Positions 31,382 through 40,146 of a stretch of DNA of 64,000 nucleotides are shown in pieces. The position numbers and the translations under genes were made by a program. Below the pieces are notes generated by a model. It saw nothing but the letters and a program-made list of their open reading frames with translations. It had not been told where the DNA came from and did not search any database. Numbering within the stretch: the stretch's first letter is position 1; each line of letters begins with the position of its first letter. This DNA comes from Rhizobium cauense (GTDB lineage: Bacteria; Pseudomonadota; Alphaproteobacteria; Rhizobiales; Rhizobiaceae), in NCBI RefSeq assembly GCF_019511525.1, contig NZ_JAEUAT010000009.1, forward strand, positions 124,001 through 188,000. The letters are read 5' to 3'.

Positions 31382-34033
31382 ATGGCCGACAATCTTACCA
31401 CATACCGTGCGAAACGAGATTTCAAGAAGACCGCCGAGCCTCCCGGTGAAGCCTCTGTGAGACCGTCAAATCGACCTCGCTTTGTCATTCAAAAGCATGA
31501 CGCTAGTCGCCTCCACTACGACTTGCGGCTCGAATTGGATGGCGTCTTCAAGTCCTGGGCAGTGACCAAGGGACCTTCGCTGGATCCGCGAGACAAGCGG
31601 CTCGCCGTCGAAGTCGAAGATCATCCACTCGACTATGGCGATTTCGAAGGCACTATCCCAAAGGGGCAATACGGTGGCGGCACAGTCATGCTTTGGGATC
31701 GCGGCTATTGGGAGCCCGAAGGAAATAAAACCCCTAAGCAGGCACTCGCAAAAGGCGACTTCAAATTTACACTGGATGGCGACCGTCTTCACGGGAGCTT
31801 CGTCTTGGTCAGGATGCGCGGGCGCGAAGGCGAAAAGCGCAATAACTGGCTACTCATCAAGCATCACGACGATTATTCCGTCGACGAGGATGGCGCGGCG
31901 GTTCTGGACGAGAACGATACGTCTGTTGCGTCCGGCCGAACGATGGAAGCCATCGCTTCAGGGAAGGGGCGCAAACCCAAACCCTTCATGACTAGGGACG
32001 GCGCCATCACGGCTGACGCTGTTTGGGACAGCAACGAAGGGCTAGCCTCAGATGAACGGAAAAAAGCGTCCAAAATCAAGACGCAGCCTGTCAGACGGGC
32101 GAAGACATCCAACATGCCAGACTTTATTCCTCCGCAGCTGTGCGAAACTCTCGAACGGCCGCCTTCTGCTAAAGGCTGGCTCCACGAAATCAAGTTCGAC
32201 GGCTATCGCATCCAGATGCGCATTCGGGACGGGGAGGTAACCTTGAAGACCCGAAAGGGGCTCGATTGGACGAAAAAATATCCCGCGATTGCCGAATCCG
32301 CCCAAAAACTTCCAGATGGCATCATCGACGGTGAGATTTGTGCTCTCGATGAAAATGGCGCTCCGGATTTTGCCGCCTTGCAGGCCGCTCTTTCAGAAGG
32401 GAGGACCGACGATCTGGTGTATTTTGCTTTTGATCTCTTGTTCCAGGGAAGTGAAGATCTGCGTGAGCTTTCGTTGACGAAGCGAAAGGATCGGCTCGCG
32501 ACCTTGCTCGCTGACGCCGGTCAGGATCCCCGTCTCAGGTTTGTCGAGCACTTCGAAACCGGCGGGGACGCGGTCTTGAAATCGGCATGTAGGCTTTCCC
32601 TGGAGGGTATCGTCTCGAAAAAAGCAGATGCCCCATACGAGTCTGGAAGAACCAAGAGCTGGGGAAAATCAAAATGTCGGGCAGGGCATGAGGTTGTCAT
32701 CGGGGCCTATGCCACCACGAGCGGCAAGTTCCGGTCGCTATTGGTGGGCGTTAATCGAGGTAGTCACTTTGTCTATGTTGGCCGCGTCGGGACCGGGTAT
32801 CGAGCGAGTGTGTTGGACAAACTGCTTCCACGCCTGGAAGAGATGAAATCTCCCAAGTCTCCATTCACGGGCATCGGCGCTCCAAAAAAAAGTCCGGATA
32901 TCGTCTGGCTAAAGCCAGAACTGGTCGCTGAAATCGAGTTTGCTGGTTGGACCGCGGACGGGCAAGTGAGACAGGCCGCATTCAAGGGGTTGCGTGAGGA
33001 CAAGCCCGCTGCCGAGGTTGAGGCGGAAAAACCTGCCAACCCAGCGGCATCGGAAGTTCCGGACCCCCAAACTGGCAAGGCCGAGAAGCCAAAGCCCTCG
33101 AACTTCCGCAAGGGCGCTAAGGTCGAGGTCATGGGTGTGCTGATTTCCAGCCCCGACAAGCCGCTGTGGCCCGATGCCCTTGACGACGAACCGGTCACGA
33201 AAGTGGATTTGGCCAGGTATTACGAAGTCGTCGGTCCGTGGCTCATCAATCACATTCGTGGGCGACCGTGCTCGATAATCAGGACGCCCGATGGCCTCGG
33301 GGGCGAGCAGTTCTTCCAACGCCACGCGATGCAAGGAACATCGAACCTCATCGAGCAGGTGAAGGTCTCAGGAGACAAGCAGCCCTATCTGCAAATCGAC
33401 CGCGTCGAAGGATTGGCGGCTATTGCCCAAATCGGTGGCACGGAATTGCATCCATGGAACTGCGAGCCGAACCAGCCGGAAGTTCCAGGACGCTTGGTGT
33501 TCGATCTTGATCCCGGGCCAGATGTCGACTTCACCACTGTAATAGAGGGTGCACGGGAAATCCGAGATAGGCTTGAAGAGCTGGGACTAGTCAGCTTCTG
33601 CAAGACAACCGGCGGCAAGGGTCTTCACGTCGTGACGCCGCTGTTGGTGCCAAAGGGAAAAAAGCTGACATGGGATGAAGGTAAAGCTTTCGCGCACGAT
33701 GTCTGCCAGCAAATGGCCCGAGACAATCCAGACCTCTATCTGATCAAGATGTCGAAGGCTCAGAGAGAGGGTCGTATCTTCCTTGACTACCTACGCAACG
33801 ACCGCACCTCGACGGCGGTAGCGCCGTTGTCGCCGCGTGCCCGTCCAGGTGCGATCGTCTCCATGCCGCTGAACTGGACACAGGTCAAAGCCGGTCTTGA
33901 TCCGAAGCGCTTCACCGTCCGGACAGTGCCGGGTTTGCTGAAGAGTAGTACGGCATGGCTAGACTATTGCGAGGGCCAGCGCTCCCTCGAACAGGCGATC
34001 AAGAGGTTAAGCCGGGAATCCAAGCGCGCCTGA
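31382..34033 (+). CDS. ligD: ATP-dependent DNA ligase D (phosphoesterase-ligase-polymerase)
   Basis: An 883-residue three-domain NHEJ enzyme. Residues about 30-190 are the 3'-phosphoesterase (H39, H45 and D47 in QKHDASRLHYDLRLE). The central ligase has the adenylation lysine K271 in EIKFDGYR and an OB fold to about 530. A linker rich in Lys/Pro/Ala leads to the C-terminal primase-polymerase (about 600-883) with the metal-binding pair D708/D710 in LVFDLDPGPD and KTTGGKGLHV. It fills, trims and seals ends held by Ku. The ATG at 31382 is preferred; the frame extends to 31211 without similarity. The domain order matches Pseudomonas LigD, unlike the Pol-PE-Lig order of Mycobacterium. Confidence 0.95.
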   Translation: MADNLTTYRAKRDFKKTAEPPGEASVRPSNRPRFVIQKHDASRLHYDLRLELDGVFKSWAVTKGPSLDPRDKRLAVEVEDHPLDYGDFEGTIPKGQYGGGTVMLWDRGYWEPEGNKTPKQALAKGDFKFTLDGDRLHGSFVLVRMRGREGEKRNNWLLIKHHDDYSVDEDGAAVLDENDTSVASGRTMEAIASGKGRKPKPFMTRDGAITADAVWDSNEGLASDERKKASKIKTQPVRRAKTSNMPDFIPPQLCETLERPPSAKGWLHEIKFDGYRIQMRIRDGEVTLKTRKGLDWTKKYPAIAESAQKLPDGIIDGEICALDENGAPDFAALQAALSEGRTDDLVYFAFDLLFQGSEDLRELSLTKRKDRLATLLADAGQDPRLRFVEHFETGGDAVLKSACRLSLEGIVSKKADAPYESGRTKSWGKSKCRAGHEVVIGAYATTSGKFRSLLVGVNRGSHFVYVGRVGTGYRASVLDKLLPRLEEMKSPKSPFTGIGAPKKSPDIVWLKPELVAEIEFAGWTADGQVRQAAFKGLREDKPAAEVEAEKPANPAASEVPDPQTGKAEKPKPSNFRKGAKVEVMGVLISSPDKPLWPDALDDEPVTKVDLARYYEVVGPWLINHIRGRPCSIIRTPDGLGGEQFFQRHAMQGTSNLIEQVKVSGDKQPYLQIDRVEGLAAIAQIGGTELHPWNCEPNQPEVPGRLVFDLDPGPDVDFTTVIEGAREIRDRLEELGLVSFCKTTGGKGLHVVTPLLVPKGKKLTWDEGKAFAHDVCQQMARDNPDLYLIKMSKAQREGRIFLDYLRNDRTSTAVAPLSPRARPGAIVSMPLNWTQVKAGLDPKRFTVRTVPGLLKSSTAWLDYCEGQRSLEQAIKRLSRESKRA

Positions 34034-34318
34034 ATTGATATATTCCGTGGAATTCGACAAAACTCTCGGGAGGTTGCCAATATCTTCCCTCGCGGGGTGC
34101 CAGCTCCTAAGCAGATCGACCCTCTAGGCTCACTTGCCCGATTGGATTGCGACAACCAGGACCACCTGCGAGACGGCCAACGCCTCGTGCCTCATCGCTT
34201 CACGGAAAATGACAGATCCTTCGTCGCCAATTTTGTCGTTGGACGGCGGGTACGAGGGCAAGATATATCCACTCCGTGCGATTGACCGGCACGTTTTTTT
34301 CGATGGCGCGAGTGCCAC
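34034..34318. other. Gene-free stretch after ligD
   Basis: About 285 bases without a gene I can support; its right edge carries the EcfG promoter of the next small operon. Confidence 0.35.
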
Positions 34319-34343
34319 GGAACCAGTTTGACAGTTTAACGTT
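34319..34343 (+). promoter_or_regulatory. EcfG/RpoE2 promoter of the 34373 two-gene unit
   Basis: GGAAC-16-CGTT, full consensus, 29 bases before the ATG at 34373. Confidence 0.75.
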
Positions 34344-34372
34344 TTCTCGGACCCACAGGAACTGGAGGCCAC

Positions 34373-34519
34373 ATGAAAGCGGTCCTGATATCCACTTCCA
34401 TCACAGTCGCCTTGCTGGCAGTCGCCGCTGCCTATGTCCTGCCGACAGTCAAATCGCCCGGGAGCGCGCGCGAAATGGCCTTGACAGACCGGTCGGGCAA
34501 TCAGGAGTTTCTTAAATGA
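34373..34519 (+). CDS. Small membrane-anchored protein
   Basis: A 48-residue frame with GGAGG before the ATG: a hydrophobic N-terminal helix (residues about 3-24, AVLISTSITVALLAVAAAYV) followed by a short polar tail. It is too small for a recognisable domain; probably a signal-anchored periplasmic peptide. Its TGA overlaps the next ATG (ATGA), and a consensus EcfG promoter lies directly upstream, so it is likely a genuine stress-induced gene. Confidence 0.65.
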   Translation: MKAVLISTSITVALLAVAAAYVLPTVKSPGSAREMALTDRSGNQEFLK

Positions 34520-34755
34520 AGGTTGATCCTCGAAATTCGTCATATCGGGCCCTGTCGGAGGCCGTCAGCCGGTGGTTCGAATACTATGAAACCGAGTACG
34601 ATGAAGCGGCATCTGAAACACTTTGCAATGCAGCCGTTGACCTCTTCAACGAAGGCTACCGATCCACGGATGACATAGCATCTCTTCTCATCGGCGCCTA
34701 TGTGGGTATTTGGTTCACCCGGATTAACGCGCCGACGTCCTCCGCCATCCACTAG
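34516..34755 (+). CDS. Hypothetical protein, coupled to the small membrane peptide
   Basis: A 79-residue acidic, helical protein (SYRALSEAVSRWFEYYETEY, then LFNEGYRSTDDIASLLIGAY). No family recognised. The helix pattern in its second half resembles the 74-residue protein at 47638 (NEGYRSTDDI versus QQGIHDEQHL after a Glu/Leu-rich helix), which may reflect a common small-protein family. Translation should be coupled to the preceding gene through the ATGA overlap. Confidence 0.6.
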   Translation: MKVDPRNSSYRALSEAVSRWFEYYETEYDEAASETLCNAAVDLFNEGYRSTDDIASLLIGAYVGIWFTRINAPTSSAIH

Positions 34756-34934
34756 AACCAATGGTTACGCGCAATCTCGATGAAGAAAACCAATTCTTCC
34801 TTGCGCAGCCCTGGTTGCAGCGCTTGGATGTGCGTCGTCAGTCGTGTCTGATTGATGACCTAACTCGTCCTCAGACCGCGATGGCAACGGAACATTCGGG
34901 CCACCGCGGGAGAGGCCAAGTTTCGTCATCATAA

Positions 34935-35672
34935 TTAGGAGCCTCTCTTCTCGGGCTCTGGGTCTTCCTCAATTCCTAATTCCGGCCACGTTCCCCTCGC
35001 GGCCTGCCTGAGACCCTCGATTATCTCAACAGTTCTGCTGTACTCCATGTCAAGAACGTCCGTCGCGTGCCGAATTTCCGTTTTGTTGAGGAGCAGGTTT
35101 AGTACCCCTTTCATCTTGCGAGGGATGTCATCCCCGTACGCATGCTCGGCCTTCGCAATGGCCTCTGCGTCCAATCCGCCGTGGGCGGCGACAAGGTGGC
35201 CGAGATCGATTGCGTCGCGGTACGCGACTGACCGGTCGAAGCACCGATCCGCGTTGGCCAGCAGCTTTTCCGCAAACATATCACGAACGCTTAGAGTGGG
35301 TACGACTAGGCACGGATGCGGTTCTCCCGCGAGTTCAATTCTGGCCTCGCGCACGCTCAAACTTGATCCTCTGGCCTCGGAATTCGAGAAGCAGTCGTAC
35401 GCTCGTAGCATCAGCGTGGACATCTCGGAGCGCCCTTGCCGTTCCCGGGAAAAGCGAACCGATACCGCGGGCTTCGAAGAAGCCGTTTCTGAGTTCTAGT
35501 CAGCGAAGTCGGCACAGAGAAAGTCGACGTCGAGTGACTGGCGGTATTCATCGAGGCTGAGGACGATCGCAGTTCCGCCCCCGAAATAGCACTTGCTGTC
35601 GATCAGAACGTCCTGTTTCATCGACGCAAGAAGTTCGGCGATGATGTTATGTTCGGGACGTTTGAATGCCAT
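34935..35672 (-). pseudogene. AbiEii/AbiGii-type nucleotidyltransferase toxin, frameshifted
   Basis: The parts of one protein are found in three frames. MAFKRPEHNIIAELLASMKQ and GGGTAIVLSLDEYRQSLDVD (35672-35499) carry the GG-T-A and D-x-D nucleotidyltransferase motifs; after a stop the next frame gives ELRNGFFEARGIGSLFPG and RLLLEFRGQRIKFE (about 35496-35350); a third gives VREARIELAGEPHPCLVVPT and EKLLANADRCFDRSVAYRDA down to 34935. Two frameshifts are thus needed to rebuild a protein. The AbiEi-type antitoxin is not evident; a leftover in-frame extension upstream to 35768 may be the end of a lost neighbour. Confidence 0.75.
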
Positions 35673-35941
35673 GATTTCATCCACTGATTCCAAGCAGGAT
35701 CGTGCGAGAATCATCGGTTCCGCAGGTGTGTGATATCGAGCCTTGAAAGCCAGTTCCTGGCCAGACAATCGCTTGGCTGAGGTTCAATTAGGTTCGCTTG
35801 GACATATAGCGCCCTTAATCTTAGCGGTTGGTGACCCAACCCGGCTTTTCCCTCAGCATTCTACATACTCCCTCTCTGCTTTCCATGTCGGATCTACGCA
35901 AATCCACTCTCTCATAAACGACGCTTTCGACTTCACTGGCG

Positions 35942-36799
35942 TCAAGGCATAATCCCTGACGCGCTCGCCGGGTTGTTCTTTGAATGCGCACGTGGCTCTC
36001 GCCACATTGTGAACAGCCCCGCAGCCACAACGATTGCAGTGCCAAGCAGCATGTTCCAACTGAGCGTCTCGCCAAAAAACAACACCGCGATTACAGCGCC
36101 TACGACGAGCTGGAGGTAGGTCAAGGGCTGAACCTCCGATGCCTGCAACGTGTCGTAGGCTCGGATCAGGCAATAGTGGCTGAATGCGCCACAGATCGCG
36201 AGCGCTGCCACGAAAGGCCAGTCTGCCTGGGCGATCGGCGCCCAGTAGAAAGGACCAAGTATGGAGATTGAGGCCGCTCCGCCGACAGCCGTGTAGAACA
36301 GGCTCGTGAACGCCCGATCCTGGCGACTGACTGCTCTGGTCGCTACGCTGTAAGTCGCAAACATAAAGGCGCAGGTCAGGGGCAGCAGAAGGTAGGCGTT
36401 AAACTCGCTGCCCGTGGGGTTGATGATCAGGAGTACCCCGAACAACCCCGCCACAACTGCCAACCATCGTCTCCAGCCGACATGTTCGCCCAGGAATGGG
36501 ATCGACAACACAGTCACGATGAGAGGGGATGCTTGAAAGATCGCTTGGGTAGTTGCAAGGCCGGTATGGGCAAGCCCGTAAACGAAAACCGCAATCTCGG
36601 CGACAAGCAGCACACCGCGCAAGACTTGGAGCACGGGATGTTTTGTGGTCGCCACCGCACGAAGGCCACCTGGACGTCGCGATGAAAGCAGAATGACGAA
36701 GGCTGCGAAAACCCAATAGCGTATCATCGTGATATAGATTGGGGGGTATCGCTCACCGAGGTACTTCGAGAAGCTGTCCTGGACAGCGAAAATAACCAC
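35942..36799 (-). CDS. EamA/DMT-family permease
   Basis: A 285-residue membrane protein with about nine to ten hydrophobic segments and the two EamA halves (about residues 1-125 and 140-270), related to exporters of amino acids or other metabolites. The start is odd: GTG at 36799 cuts into the first membrane helix. Family-like sequence (KARGYAFTLLAV) continues for 17 codons upstream to a TAG at about 36850, with no ATG, GTG or TTG on the way. Either translation starts at a rare codon there or the N-terminus has been clipped by a nonsense change. Confidence 0.78.
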   Translation of the reverse strand: MVIFAVQDSFSKYLGERYPPIYITMIRYWVFAAFVILLSSRRPGGLRAVATTKHPVLQVLRGVLLVAEIAVFVYGLAHTGLATTQAIFQASPLIVTVLSIPFLGEHVGWRRWLAVVAGLFGVLLIINPTGSEFNAYLLLPLTCAFMFATYSVATRAVSRQDRAFTSLFYTAVGGAASISILGPFYWAPIAQADWPFVAALAICGAFSHYCLIRAYDTLQASEVQPLTYLQLVVGAVIAVLFFGETLSWNMLLGTAIVVAAGLFTMWREPRAHSKNNPASASGIMP

Positions 36800-37384
36800 G
36801 GCCAGGAGAGTGAATGCGTATCCTCTCGCCTTGTTTTTGTCCTTGAATATCTATCCGCCCTCCGGCTTGGCTCTTTCGAGAGCCGCTCATCTGGCAAGGC
36901 GTCTAGGCGAGCCGCGTCGAACGCTCAAGGCCACAAAGCTGCAGATCTGGCCCCCTTTTTCTTATTCGACCAGTTGTGACCATTTGACCACGAGTAAACC
37001 ACACCGCTCGATGGCTCGTTGTCGTAACAGGCGCCAGTGAAGAGGGGGAACTGCATCTCTTTGGAAGCGACATAGGGCGTCGGGGCTTTCAACCGATCGG
37101 CCATCGGCCGAAGCTATCATCACCAATTTTCCCAATCCTCTTGGCAGCCATATCGTCCGCCGATGCTCGGCTTGTCTGCCTGCCATTGAACGAGCCCGTT
37201 CGGTGGTCGCGTCTCGCGTCCTGCCCCGGCTTGAGGTCCTGCCGGGCCCGCGCCGTCCCGCAACGGCGGTGCCGTCCTTCACTGGCGTTGCGGCCCTTTC
37301 GGGTGCGGGCCAGCGCTTGCAGCCCGGCGTTCGGACCGCCGTAGCAGGTCGCGATGGTCGCGACCGTGAAACGGAGGTTCGAAC
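36800..37384. other. Gene-free, GC-rich stretch before ardC
   Basis: About 585 bases. Open frames on the minus strand here are arginine-rich and look like by-products of high GC rather than genes. I see no conserved promoter or repeat. Confidence 0.35.
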
Positions 37385-38308
37385 ATGAACAGGCAATCAA
37401 CAAAGCAACGGCCCGATCTCTACAGCCGCATCACCGACAAGATCATCGCCGAACTCGACAAGGGCGTGCGACCCTGGATGCAGCCCTGGAATACGACACA
37501 GCCGCACGACCGCATCACCCGGCCCCTGCGCCACAATGGCCAACCCTATTCCGGCATCAACGTCGTGCTCCTCTGGTCCGAGGCAATCTCTCGCGGCTTC
37601 AAGTCCGCGACCTGGATGACCTTCCGTCAGGCCCTGGAACTTGGCGGCGCGGTGCGCAAGGGCGAGACCGGCACGACCGTGGTGTTCGCCAGTTCCTTCA
37701 TCCGCACCGAGACGGACGAGATTGGCCAAGAGGTCGAGCACGATATCCCATTCATGAAAGCCTACACCGTCTTCAATGCCGATCAGATCGATGGGCTGGA
37801 TCAACGCTTCCACCCACTTCCACCGGCGCAGGATCCGATGACGCGCATCGGACATGCCGACCACTTCTTTGCCAACACCGGTGCCCTGATCCGGCATGGC
37901 GGATCGGCGGCATATTATGCCCCGGCCCGCGATTACATCCAGATGCCAGCTTTTGAAACCTTCCGCGACGCGCAAAGCTACGTTGCCATCCTCAGTCACG
38001 AGCTGACCCACTGGACGGCGGCTGCGCATCGACTGGATCGCGACCTTAGCCGTTACGCCAAGGACAAGCACGAACGCGCCCGCGAGGAACTGATTGCCGA
38101 ACTTGGCAGTTGTTTCCTCTGCGCCGATCTTGGCATTGTTCCAGAACTCGAACCACGGCCCGACCATGCGAGCTACCTCGCATCCTGGCTCGAGGTTCTC
38201 TCCGGCGACAAGCGGGCGATCTTTGCTGCCGCCAGCCACGCACAACGCGCTGTCAGCTACCTGCATTACCTGCAGCCCGACAGCATCATCGAAGGGGAGG
38301 CGGCGTGA
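37385..38308 (+). CDS. ardC: ArdC-type antirestriction protein with zincin domain
   Basis: A 307-residue protein. Residues about 8-130 form the N-terminal single-stranded-DNA-binding domain of ArdC (YSRITDKIIAELDKGVRPWM, then PYSGINVVLLW). Residues about 150-290 form a zinc metallopeptidase-like domain with H205-E206-x-x-H209 in SHELTHW. ArdC proteins of conjugative plasmids protect incoming DNA from host restriction. It is alone here, with no transfer genes nearby, but is a good marker of plasmid ancestry for this stretch. Confidence 0.9.
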   Translation: MNRQSTKQRPDLYSRITDKIIAELDKGVRPWMQPWNTTQPHDRITRPLRHNGQPYSGINVVLLWSEAISRGFKSATWMTFRQALELGGAVRKGETGTTVVFASSFIRTETDEIGQEVEHDIPFMKAYTVFNADQIDGLDQRFHPLPPAQDPMTRIGHADHFFANTGALIRHGGSAAYYAPARDYIQMPAFETFRDAQSYVAILSHELTHWTAAAHRLDRDLSRYAKDKHERAREELIAELGSCFLCADLGIVPELEPRPDHASYLASWLEVLSGDKRAIFAAASHAQRAVSYLHYLQPDSIIEGEAA

Positions 38309-38398
38309 GCCGTCTCCTCTCACAACGCTAACTGCCACAGAAGATCGCGGTGTTCTGATTGAAGGCCGGTGTGCCGTAAGGCGCGGCACGGAACCAAC

Positions 38399-39352
38399 TT
38401 AAGCCTTCACCTTTCGCACCACGTCCGCAATCCGCACCGGTTTTGGAATGAGCTTAAGCTCGAAGAACGTGTCAGCGATCGCCTGCTGCTGCGCAACGAC
38501 AGCGTCGTCCAGGCTTTTGATGCCGTAGGACTGGCGCTCGAGCGCCTTGATAAGGACCGGCTCCGGTATTCCAACGGAAGGCGAGAGTTCGGCTGCTGCT
38601 GCGGCCGTGTCGGACTTTGCCCACTCGTCTATTTCCGCGATGGCCTGGATCAAAACCTCAACCGCCTGCCCATGGGTGTCGGCAAGTGAGTTCGTTCCGA
38701 GATAGAATTGATGGTTCGGGACAATTCCTTCCCCGTTTCTAAGCTCGCGGGCTTCAATGGCGACCTCCGCAGCCGCCTGGAACGGGTCCCAGATAACCCA
38801 AGCGTCCACGGCGCCTCTCTCAAAGGCTGCCCGCCCGTCAGCAGGTGCAAGGAACGAGGGTTCGACATCGGCATAGGTTAACCCGGCTTCTTCCAGTGCC
38901 TTAACAAGAAGATAGTGCACGTTTGAGCCCTTGTTGAAGGCGACTTTTTTGCCCTTCAGGTCCTTCACCGATTTGATTGGACTGTCTTTTGGTACGAGTA
39001 TAGCTTCGCCCCGCGGTGCGGGTGGCTCGTGGGCAATATAAACAAGCGGTGCGTTCGCGGCTTGCGCAAAGATCGGAGGCGTCTCTCCAGTTGAACCAAA
39101 ATCAACCGATCCGGCGTTCAACGCTTCGAGTAGCTGGGGGCCACCAGGAAATTCCGTCCATTCGACCGTATAGCCGATTTCCTCGAATTTCTTCTCAAGC
39201 GTCCCTTTTCCCTTGAGAAGCACCAGCGTGCCGTATTTCTGATAGCCGATGCGGATGACCGGGTCAGCGGCCTTGGCCTTCTCAAACCCAGTCAACGGTA
39301 CCGCGACAGCGCCGGCGACGAGCATTGCAAAATTGCGTCTGGTGATGTCCAT
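38399..39352 (-). CDS. Aliphatic-sulfonate-type ABC substrate-binding protein (orphan)
   Basis: A 317-residue periplasmic protein of the SsuA/TauA/NitT group. The signal region (TRRNFAMLVAGAVAVPLTGF) has twin arginines, so Tat export is possible. The mature part starts ADPVIRIGYQKYGTLVLLKG, typical of sulfonate-binding proteins, with the GSTGETPPIFAQAA hinge motif. GGAGGG precedes the ATG at 39352. No permease or ATPase is encoded nearby, so it must borrow a transporter, act as a sensor, or be a remnant. The transaminase gene downstream of the next gap may be metabolically linked. Confidence 0.88.
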   Translation of the reverse strand: MDITRRNFAMLVAGAVAVPLTGFEKAKAADPVIRIGYQKYGTLVLLKGKGTLEKKFEEIGYTVEWTEFPGGPQLLEALNAGSVDFGSTGETPPIFAQAANAPLVYIAHEPPAPRGEAILVPKDSPIKSVKDLKGKKVAFNKGSNVHYLLVKALEEAGLTYADVEPSFLAPADGRAAFERGAVDAWVIWDPFQAAAEVAIEARELRNGEGIVPNHQFYLGTNSLADTHGQAVEVLIQAIAEIDEWAKSDTAAAAAELSPSVGIPEPVLIKALERQSYGIKSLDDAVVAQQQAIADTFFELKLIPKPVRIADVVRKVKA

Positions 39353-39870
39353 GGTTCCCTCCGAACTGCACTCGGCGAACATTAACCAATGTCTACTAAA
39401 TAGCTAGAATTTGCATTCTCCAGCCACCCGCCTGAAAGAAACGGCTTTTCGATAGGCCCGCCGCTTCCAACGACTTCGTTTCAGTCCCGCCGATCGGGGC
39501 TTGCGCAGAGGTCGGTCGTGGTGGTTTGACGCGAAGGCACTGTACAGGCCGCCAGTTGGCGTATTTCTGAGAGTTTCGGCAACCCGTCCACAAAGAGGAT
39601 ACAAGAGACCGTCTAGACGATGCCGATCATTGGGATGCGTAGGGTCATGGTCAGGGAGCCTGGTCAACGTGAAGGCAAGGGTTTGAGGGTCCACGGCCAA
39701 AACTTCTGCGGCCAGAAAAGAGCACCACCGCACGCGCATAGCTGCATTGCACAAAAAATGTTTTCCATCTGATCAAAAATCCGGCATAACGCCTATAGCT
39801 GATGCACATGGCGGCCTCCTCCCAGTTGCGCCGCAGCAGCTGTTCCCCTCTGGAGGTTTTGACCTTCACA
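39353..39870. other. Region without a secure gene
   Basis: About 520 bases. On the minus strand GGGAGGAGG lies five bases before an ATG at 39809 that opens a 52-codon frame of no known family; on the plus strand the same bases read CCTCCTCCC inside a short GGCG/CGCC stem (39810-39832), upstream of the terminator at 39876. Either a small gene or a small RNA could be here. Confidence 0.3.
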
Positions 39871-39875
39871 TCTCA

Positions 39876-39906
39876 TGGGCCGCGATTTTCGCTGGCCCAT
39901 TTTTTT
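39876..39906 (+). terminator. Rho-independent terminator
   Basis: TGGGCC (39876-39881) pairs with GGCCCA (39894-39899), followed by seven T. No annotated plus-strand gene precedes it, so it ends an unassigned transcript. Confidence 0.7.
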
Positions 39907-40112
39907 CTTCAGATTTGGGTTGTATAACTGACCCTCGTGTCCGTCGAAGGCCATTTCCCATCGCAGATGCCTCCCGCCGCCCTGCCATACTTTCCATATC
40001 CGACGAAGGCCAAGGGGCCTCCTGAACTCGGAGCGAGCTGAGCAGCAGTTACGCTAACGCGTCGCTTAACAAGCCCAGAGGTCTTTGATTGCCGGTCACT
40101 GCTAATCCAAGC

Positions 40113-40140
40113 AGCGCGGGCAGGCTGACCCGCCCGCGCT
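40113..40140 (-). terminator. Hairpin after the transaminase gene
   Basis: AGCGCGGGC (40113-40121) pairs with GCCCGCGCT (40132-40140), nine perfect pairs placed seven bases behind the transaminase stop. No clear U-run follows, so termination may be Rho-assisted. Confidence 0.5.
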
Positions 40141-40146
40141 GAACTG

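Noticed and set aside
36962..37396. Long arginine-rich minus-strand frames before ardC
   Set aside because: Composition and lack of similarity mark them as high-GC shadows.
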